From positions 33,269,980 to 33,333,979 of the forward strand of contig NC_056756.1 of assembly GCF_018687715.1 (NCBI RefSeq): a DNA stretch of 64,000 nt, in the 5' to 3' direction. The notes beneath the pieces were generated by a model. It worked only from the letters and a program-made list of their open reading frames with translations. It had not been told where the DNA came from and made no database searches. Within the stretch, counting starts at the first letter, position 1; each line of letters begins with the position of its first letter. Position numbers and translations under genes: made by a program. Shown here piece by piece: positions 57,176-64,000 of this stretch. Source of the DNA: Carya illinoinensis (Eukaryota > Streptophyta > Magnoliopsida > Fagales > Juglandaceae).

Positions 57176-59329
57176 TTTTGCTAGACCCTGAGTTCTCGGC
57201 TCCGGGCCCTGTTGCTTTAGAGGCCGAGGCTCGAATATAGGTGGACCTAGTCCCTAGTGCATTTACGGATGCGCCCGAGACTCTAGCAACAATCAAAATG
57301 CCTCCGGAAGTGGACCCCCCGAATTGGGGGAGGAGCCATAAGTCAGCTCAGGAGAGGGGGGGACCCTTCGCTTTGTTACCCCCTTTTTTTTATTCGCATG
57401 TATATATGCATTGAATCTTTACTCTTGATATATTGGTGACTATATAGCCTTAGTTTGGGCTGATTTATTTAATCTGATTATGTTTGTGGTGTATGCACCC
57501 CCTTGACTCATGCCCTGGACTTTCATCTTTTACTTCCTTTCTTCTTCTTCTCTCTCTTTCTTCTTTCCTTTTCTATGTTTGTTGTTTTTTGTTGTTTTTC
57601 TTTAGGCCGCGTTGGAAGCAAACTCCACATGTTTCTTTGCATACGAATTAACCAATAAAGACACGCGTCTTTCTTTTCCAAAGGGACGCTTCAAATTCTG
57701 CTTTTCTGTTGCCCTTACTGTACTTGCCTTTCAACCTTCCCGAAGTAGTGAGTTTATGGCTATCGTTTCTTCTACAAACTCGGAAGGATTTTGAATAGTC
57801 AGTCATTCATAGCTCATATGTTGGTTGTCCTGCCTTTATAGCATGGATGCCATTTTCCCATGCGTGCCACAAAATATGCTCTGGTGGTTTTTGCGAGATT
57901 CGCGTCTCATCTGATAGAGCCCTTCAACGTGCATATACTCTGAACCTCAGGATGTGAACCGTCATTCCCAGCCTATCTTCCCACCAAATCTTCATTCCTG
58001 CTTCCTCAAGCGTTCTGAAAGTCCTGCCTTTTCTCTTTCTCCCTTACACTCATATTGGTTGCTCTTAGCTTCGATGGGTACCCTAGTTCAGAGTTGGTCT
58101 TGCGATGCCGAATCCTGTGATGAGTTTTATTGAAACACAAGCATGGCAGCCTCCTTGAGACTCTCATGGATGCCCCTCCCAAAGTTATGTTGTTCTTCAT
58201 TACTGGGAGATGTCTTGAACAGACAGCATGGCCCCCCCAGCTTCACGGGACGGTTGTTCAATGGGTTTCTTGGCCTCAAGACTCCTCGTGCAGTTAGCGG
58301 TTTTTCCTTACATCCCAGTTGGCTCCTTTGGTAGGGCGTCTTCTCCTACTCCAGGCCTTCATCACCTAGTGTGGATGAACTCTTCGAGTTGTTACTTCTC
58401 TCGAGGGTGGACTCATACCCGCCGAGCCTGGCTTGGATTTTCTTGTTGGCCTTTCTCTTTTGTATCTCTTTGCATAATTTCTCGTTGTTGTGTCGTGATC
58501 TTTCGGTTGTAGTTTTTTTGACAATTGATGAATAAAATTCTTTATGTATGTATTTTTGCTTGACTGCCCGTACTTTTATTGCTTCTCATTACGCATGCCT
58601 TTCATGGGCAATGATGAATCGTTCGCTTTCTCTCATCATGGTGAATTGATGATTATCCTGCCAGTACCCCGCCAAGCATAATTGACCTTCTACCTTTGCT
58701 AGCCTCTGAGGCCATTTGTAGTGCAACCGGCTTGCACATAAGGTTCCCATCTTGCTTGAATTATGCCGCATAGCTGAATTCGTAATGGAAATTCCCTCGA
58801 TGTGTTGTCATGTAGACTTGGCATATTTTCAATAGGTGGCCGAGGAGCGCGTAATCCAAACTCAACCAAGTTTGCTGCAAAAGTCAATGCACAGGTGTAT
58901 ATATGTAAATTTGACTTGACCATCACCAACCTATCTTACCAACTCAACGCGGCAGGACATTAGGGCCTCTGCGAGCTTAGCTGGTCTCCGGACCATCCAC
59001 ATTTCTCAGAGGGAGAAGCATATTTATTCCCTCGGAGAGCTTTCCCTTGTCAGGGAGGCTTCGTTCATTCCCTCATGGGAGCATTCCCGCTCAAGGTGCG
59101 TGGCCTCCAAAGAGGTTCGTCATTCTCTCAGGGGAGCCTTCGTTCATTCTCTTATGGTAGCTTTCCCGCGTTGGAGAGCATTCTTGCTCAAGGTGCATGG
59201 CCTTAGGGGAGGTTCTATGGTTGAGTTGGGTAGTCCAAGGACTATCCTTCGAAGGAAAGGTAGGGACGCCTCAAAGCGCACCCTCCTCTTATAGCCCTTT
59301 GGGGAGGTAATCGTCCTTTTGCTGCAAAA
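57176..59329. other. Non-coding part of the Tat-like remnant
   Basis: T/C-rich sequence (57360-57610), then GC-richer sequence with short repeated CATTCCCTCATGGGAGC / CATTCTCTCAGGGGAGCC / GCTCAAGGTGC(G/A)TGGCC blocks at 59040-59205. Small ORFs share no conserved domain. It probably belongs to the same element between the antisense ORF and the tandem array. Confidence 0.4.
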
Positions 59330-59334
59330 GGATG

Positions 59335-61045
59335 GGGTACCGTTCTGGTAGCCTTAAGGTTAAACTCGCGCTCATGCTCAGGGGAGGTTGAGATGGCCCA
59401 GAGTCAATCCTGCCTATTGACCCACATGCAGAGGGATTTCGTTAGGGCAATTTGTGACTGGACCCACTCCCATCCATTGACATAGCAAGAAAGTAGAGCT
59501 AGGATCGGGTCGGCACCATGTCCACTCCTCGTCATGATAAAACCAGGTAATGTTCAGACAACCTCAGGGCTAGACCTGCTCTCCTTCGCAGGGGAGGCGG
59601 TCTAACTGGGGTTAGTTCCATTTGTTGAACTATACATAGAGGTAGTTTGTTCAGGCAATCCCTGACTGGACCCGCTCTCATTAGTCGACACTCATGACGA
59701 TGGTCAATTCATGCATCGTCTGTTAAGGACAAGTCACTCTCTGCCGCGGGAGGGATCGAGCAGCCTTTTGGCATTATACCCGTCTCTTTGATACCCCATA
59801 GGGAGGTAAGTTGGAAGGCCTAGGGCCACTCTTTGTCGCGATGGGGATGGGGTCAATTTGGAATTGCCTCAGGGCCAAGCTCACACTCCTTCGCAGGGGA
59901 GGTCGGGATGGCTCGGAGCCACCCTGCCCGTTGACCCATACGAGGAGGGACTCCTTTTGAGCAGTTTACGACTGGACCCGCTCCCATCTGTTGACATCGC
60001 AGAGAAGGTAAGTTTGGACCGAGCTGGTGCCGCATCCACTCCTCGTCATGATTGAATGGGGTAATGTTCAGGCAACCTCTGGGCTGGATCCACTCTCCTC
60101 CACAAGGGAGGTGGTCTAACTGGGGTTAGTTCTACCTGTTGACCCATACTTGGAGGTAATCTATTTCAGTAGTCCCTGACTGGACCCTCTCCCATTAGTC
60201 GACACTCATGACGAGGGTCGCCTCATGTGTCGACTATTAAAGACAAGCCACTCTCCGCCACGGGAGGGATTGAGCAGCCCTTTGGCATTACATCTGTCCC
60301 TTTGGTACCCCACGGGGATGTAAGTCAGAAGGCCAAGGGGCCCCCCGCTCTTCACCTCGACGGGATAGGGTCAATTTCGAGTTGCCCTAGGGCCAAACTT
60401 ACGCTCCTTCCCAAGGGAGGTCCAAATGGCTCGAACCCATCCTACCAGTTGACCCATACAAGGAGGGACTCCATTCAGGCAGTTTGCTATTGAACCCGCT
60501 CACATCCGTTGACTTCGTAGGGAAGGTAAGTTTGGACGAGGCTGGTGTTGCGTCCACTCCTCGTCATGACGGAACGGGTAATGTTCGGGTAGCCTTAAAG
60601 CTAGACCCACTCTCCTCTGCAGGGGAGACGGTCTAACCGGGGTTAGTTCCACCTGTTGACCCATATGTGGAGATAGTCTATTTGGGTAGTCCCTGACTGG
60701 ACCCGCTCCTATTAGTTGATGCTCATGACAAGAGTCTCCTCATGCGTTGACTGTCGAAGACAAGCGCCTCTCCACCGCAAGAGGGATCAAGCGGCCCTTT
60801 AGCATTACACACATCCCTTTGGTACCCCACGGGGAGGTAGGTTTGAAGGCATAGGGGCCCCATGCTCTTCTCTGCGACGGGGATGGGATCAATTTCAAGT
60901 TGCCTCAGGGCCAAACTCATGCTCCTTCACAAGGGAGGTTGAGATGGCCTGGAGCCACCCTGCCCGTTGACCCAAACGAGGAGGGACTCCGTTCGGGCAG
61001 TTTGCGACTAGACCTACCCTGTCCGTTGACATCGTGAGAAGGATT
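59335..61045. repeat. Tandem repeat array, 515-bp period, about 3.3 copies
   Basis: The GTAATGTTC(A/G)G landmark occurs at 59547, 60061 and 60578 (steps 514 and 517). A second landmark (GCCTCAGGGCCAA(A/G)CTC-like) occurs at about 59350, 59865, 60380 and 60898. Units also share GTTGACCCATA and CTCCTCGTCATGA blocks. Copies differ by scattered substitutions, so the array is old. Long tandem repeats between pol and the 3' LTR are typical of Tat/Ogre-type elements. Confidence 0.85.
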
Positions 61046-61154
61046 ATTCATATGAACAATGGGATCGAGTTCTCTGGGGCACAATCATTGAAATAATCAT
61101 GCATTTCTCATTAACGAAAGCTATACTGGTATCCGTGGGTCAATAATAACAAAG

Positions 61155-61600
61155 AAATATAAATGCATGTTTTGGGCATTATCGGTAAAAAATTCGTAGA
61201 TGTTCGATATTCCATGGGTGTTGCAATTCGCTCTCGTAGGAAAATGGCAACCAATACGTCCCAAGGCGGTTGCTGGCGACTACCACATAAGGGCCTTCTC
61301 ATTGTGGTCCAAGCTTACCTTCTTCTTTGACCGCTACCCCCGTCTTTTTTAGCACAAGGTCCCCTACCTTGAATGACCTAGGACACACCCACCAATTGAA
61401 ACAACACTTTAACCTCTTTCTATATGCTGCCATCGTCATCTCTGCTTCTTCTAGAACCTCCCCCACCAAGTTGAGTTGCTCCTCTAGGCGTCGATCATTG
61501 GAGTGTTGCTCATAGTGGCGCACTCAGTGAGTTGGGATGTCGACTTCCACTAGTGGCATGGCCTCATGACAGTATGCCAAGGTGAATGAAACTAAAAACT
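61155..61600 (-). pseudogene. Ty3/gypsy integrase C-terminus remnant
   Basis: The minus strand reads TLAYCHEAMPLVEVDIPTH, a stop, RHYEQHSND, then EEAEMTMAAYRKRLK and RSFKVGDLVLKKTG. After EEGKLGPQ a TGA stands for the expected Trp, then EGPYVVV and NIEHLRIFYR. These are the AYG-EA..P-E block, the basic linker and the GPY/F module of gypsy integrases. Two or more stops and loss of everything upstream (above 61600) make it a dead fragment. The order integrase, tandem repeats, antisense ORF, LTR along the minus strand fits a Tat-lineage 3' half. Confidence 0.75.
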
Positions 61601-61609
61601 TCAAGTAAG

Positions 61610-62800
61610 CGGGGTTCCTATGCTAAGTTTTACACAAATTATTGAGACTAAGGTTGACTTTTCTAAAAATTTTGCATGCTTTGTTATAAAATGAAAGCTT
61701 GGAAAAACAACATTGGTCGTTTATTTGCATTACTCATGAAATCTGTATTATAAAGGGAAAATATTTTTCTGACATGCATTATGTGGACATGAGCTATATG
61801 TTGTCATGCTATCTTTGAAATGTAAAAAAGAGAGATATTAAAAATTTGGAAAACTGTGCATTGATTTAGAAAGATACTCCAACTTTTGTTTTCAGAATGT
61901 GAGAATGATCTGAATATGCTTTGGTACTATGTTTTCTTTTGATATGGCATTTGAAAAAAAAAAAAAAAACCTTTGGCATGGTGTATTGAATTTGTATCTG
62001 ACTCTGCTCTATTTGGGTTGATATCAACTTCTCTATCTCTGAGTGCACCCACTTTGAAAACAAAATGGTTTTTATATGGTCCTTTCCATGTACACAATCG
62101 AGACTCTGAAAATAATAAAGGAAAAATTTACTTTTGTCTCTGTCCGGTTTGGCCACCAATGATAGCACAATCTTACCACAGAGGTTAAACATGGTCTTCA
62201 TTGTGTGAGATGCTCTGTTTTGATGTGATGATGATACTCAGGTTATGTTATGCCAAAATACTCTGGGTTTGATGGATTTTAAAACCCTCGCTCTATTACA
62301 TTTGAAAATATGTTTTGTTCTGTATAATAATCCCGGAAGATATTTTGTTTTATATACTGTACTCTGTAAATGCTCATGTTTGCACGTTAATATATGTCAT
62401 ATGCTTACTGAGTTGTTGATAACTCACCCCTTTATCTCCATAATATTTTTTAGATATTTTTTATGATTTAGCTGAAAAACACGAGTAAGAAGTATTGGAA
62501 AAGTTCAATAATCATATAGAATAGGTGTGAAAGGGTACAAGTATTTTTGGGGATCATGCTTTGTAAGTTTCTCTTTGGTGGCTATTTTGGCACATCAAGT
62601 TATGGATAGTTCGAGTCTTTACAGAGTTGTTACTCTATTTTATTGAAGATTTTGGTTAATATTTCTGTGAGGGAATAAGGATTTTGGATTAAGCAAATGA
62701 ATTAATATGTTATAAAATTTTCAGATTTTATAATTATGATATTGGAATTGATATTTAGTAATAATAACTAACTTTTCAGACCTACAAGACTAGTGTTACA
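61610..62800. mobile_element. Decayed Ty3/gypsy LTR fragment
   Basis: Contains CTTACTGAGTTGTTGATAACTCACCCCTTT (about 62404-62433), a block I recall from Tekay/Del-type chromovirus LTRs, and ends in AGTGTTACA (62792-62800). The left edge meets the integrase remnant without a clear terminus, and no target duplication was found. Confidence 0.45.
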
Positions 62801-63446
62801 ACACAAGCTAATCCCCCAAGTTTCATCCCTCATTCTTTCTCGAGAACCTCTCTCTCTCTCTCTCTTTCCGCACAAAATATAAATAATAGTATTTTTCTTC
62901 ATTCTAATCTTTGACATCCTTAACCTTTGGACCGATTAAACTCGCATTTGGTTTGATTCATTTATTAAATAAAATATTTAGGAATACAAAATTATGATCA
63001 ATTAATAAATAAATTTGTAGAAAACTCGATCCAATTCGTATAAGCTCAGCAAAATTTGGTTTCTATGAGAGATATTTAAAAAAATTATTTTTACATTACT
63101 GAGGTATACAAAATTATTTTTTATCCATATGAAAAAAAAAATCTTTTTTAATAATAAATTCTAATTCTTTCCAAATGAAATGTACGAGGCGTACAGATTC
63201 TAGAACTCTATCTAATATTATTTAAAATTAAGAAAAAAAATAAAAAAACGGGTGGGGAAACGTATTTTTGCGATGGCACGTGCGACAAGAAATCTCCGTG
63301 TTCGGTCATAGATCGAGCATCGGACTGATTAAAATCGGGTTCTTCAGAAAGGAGCCCCCAAACTCTCTTGACCTAATTACTCCCAGAAGGCAGACCCAGA
63401 AGAACACCATCGTCTCGTTCGATCAAACATTTTTGTTGAGAGAACA
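62801..63446 (+). promoter_or_regulatory. Upstream region of the QCR8 gene
   Basis: AT-rich, with a short (CT)n at about 62850-62864, then GGCACGTGCG at 63275-63284, an ACGT-core (G-box-like) element about 170 bp before the ATG. No clear TATA box, which is common for housekeeping genes. Confidence 0.4.
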
Positions 63447-63616
63447 ATGGGGAAGCAGCCAGTGAGGATGAAGGCGGTTGTGTATGCTTTGTCCCCGTTC
63501 CAGCAGAAGATAATGCCTGGGCTCTGGAAGGACCTGCCCGGCAAGATCCACCATAAAGTCTCCGAGAACTGGTTCAGTGCCGTCCTCCTCCTCGCTCCCC
63601 TCGTCGGCACCTACAC
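63447..63616 (+). CDS. QCR8: Cytochrome b-c1 complex subunit 8, exon 1 (partial gene)
   Basis: Small ubiquinone-binding-type subunit of mitochondrial complex III (ubiquinol to cytochrome c electron transfer) in the inner membrane. Exon 1 encodes MGKQPVRMKAVVYALSPF, a QQKIMPGLWKDLPGKIHHK stretch, then VSENWFSAVLLLAPLVGTY. This is nearly the full plant protein (about 72 aa) by comparison with the Arabidopsis homologue I recall. The hydrophobic SAVLLLAPLVGTY is the single membrane helix. The donor GTAATC follows at 63617, leaving 56 codons plus two bases; the last exon (about 15 residues) must lie beyond the window edge. Confidence 0.93.
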
Positions 63617-63934
63617 GTAATCTTTGTTCACCTCTCCTCTCTGTCTCGTTCTCTAATTTTCGAGATGAACGTTAGAGTTTCTCTTTTCCTATTTTAGATT
63701 GGTTTTATTTTTCTATACGAAGTTTTTCTATCTGTGACTTCGATTAGACTGTGGTATTAGATATATGATTCGGAGATTTTCTTTTGTTGTGAAAACTGTG
63801 ATTCGAACTTTATACGAGGGACTGGTATTGGATTGAAATATGATAGTGGGAGGCTTGTTATTTGGGAAGACTTATTAAAAAAATTTGTTCTTTGGGAATA
63901 CATAATTTTCACTGGTAGATTCGAGATGTTTATG

Positions 63935-64000
63935 GCGTTTTAAGGTTATTTAGATAGTTAGATGAGTCGAGATGATTTTAGATTAAAATTGAAAGTTGAA
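63935..64000. mobile_element. MITE, left part, in intron 1 of QCR8, cut by window edge
   Basis: AGGTTATTTAGATAGTTAG, GATGAGTCGAGATGA, TTAGATTAAAATTGAAAGTTGAA: the left-end motifs of the MITE family seen at 6612, 18664 and 29109. Confidence 0.6.

Noticed and set aside
61299..61523. Independent 74-codon gene on the minus strand
   Set aside because: It is the C-terminal part of a gypsy integrase with stops on both sides; included as a pseudogene instead.
1..64000. tRNA, rRNA, riboswitch or operon-like novel system
   Set aside because: I recognised no such genes by eye on either strand, and the host genes are typical separate plant genes. A covariance-model search would be decisive for small RNAs and could not be run.

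Overview
The window is plant nuclear DNA. It holds intron-rich genes with GT-AG junctions, plant-type gene families (peroxisomal DHNA-CoA synthase, GH28 polygalacturonases, mitochondrial QCR8) and a dense, layered load of plant transposable elements. A short MITE family (motifs such as GAGATGAGTTGAGATGA and TATTCACTACTATTCA) recurs in introns and spacers. From memory this family is very abundant in Juglandaceae (Carya, Juglans), so a walnut/hickory-type woody eudicot is my best guess. That is inference and was not tested.

Layout. 1-4480: decayed endogenous pararetrovirus (Caulimoviridae-like) reverse-transcriptase pieces. One piece is split by a 2.1-kb solo LTR with a perfect 5-bp target duplication, and a promoter-like block lies nearby as an inverted pair. 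5738-8661 (+): complete nine-exon gene for 1,4-dihydroxy-2-naphthoyl-CoA synthase. 9340-24760: old repeats, then a tandem array of about 1.05-kb units cut apart by two solo LTRs and by a MITE plus a Sirevirus (Ty1/copia) remnant. 25627-29907 (-): complete seven-exon polygalacturonase gene. 30-34.6 kb: AT-rich spacer. 34663-39616: nearly intact but dead Ty1/copia element with two LTRs and a 5-bp target duplication. 40268-41238: non-autonomous hAT element carrying two copies of a captured host-gene fragment. 42201-46135: CACTA-type element with a hAT MITE nested in it. 47890-48772 (-): 5'-truncated LINE with a 15-bp target duplication. 51216-54151 (-): complete nine-exon polygalacturonase gene. 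54.7-61.6 kb: remnant on the minus strand that fits the 3' half of a Tat-lineage Ty3/gypsy element (integrase tail, 515-bp tandem repeats, antisense gag-like ORF, candidate LTR). 61.6-62.8 kb: decayed LTR. 63447-63616 (+): first exon of the cytochrome bc1 subunit 8 gene, which runs out of the window.

The four host genes are functionally unrelated except for the two polygalacturonases, which share intron positions and strand but look like members of different subclades. I found no operon-like or defence-type system. The unusual content is the layered transposon stratigraphy, the gene-capturing hAT element and the disrupted kilobase tandem array.
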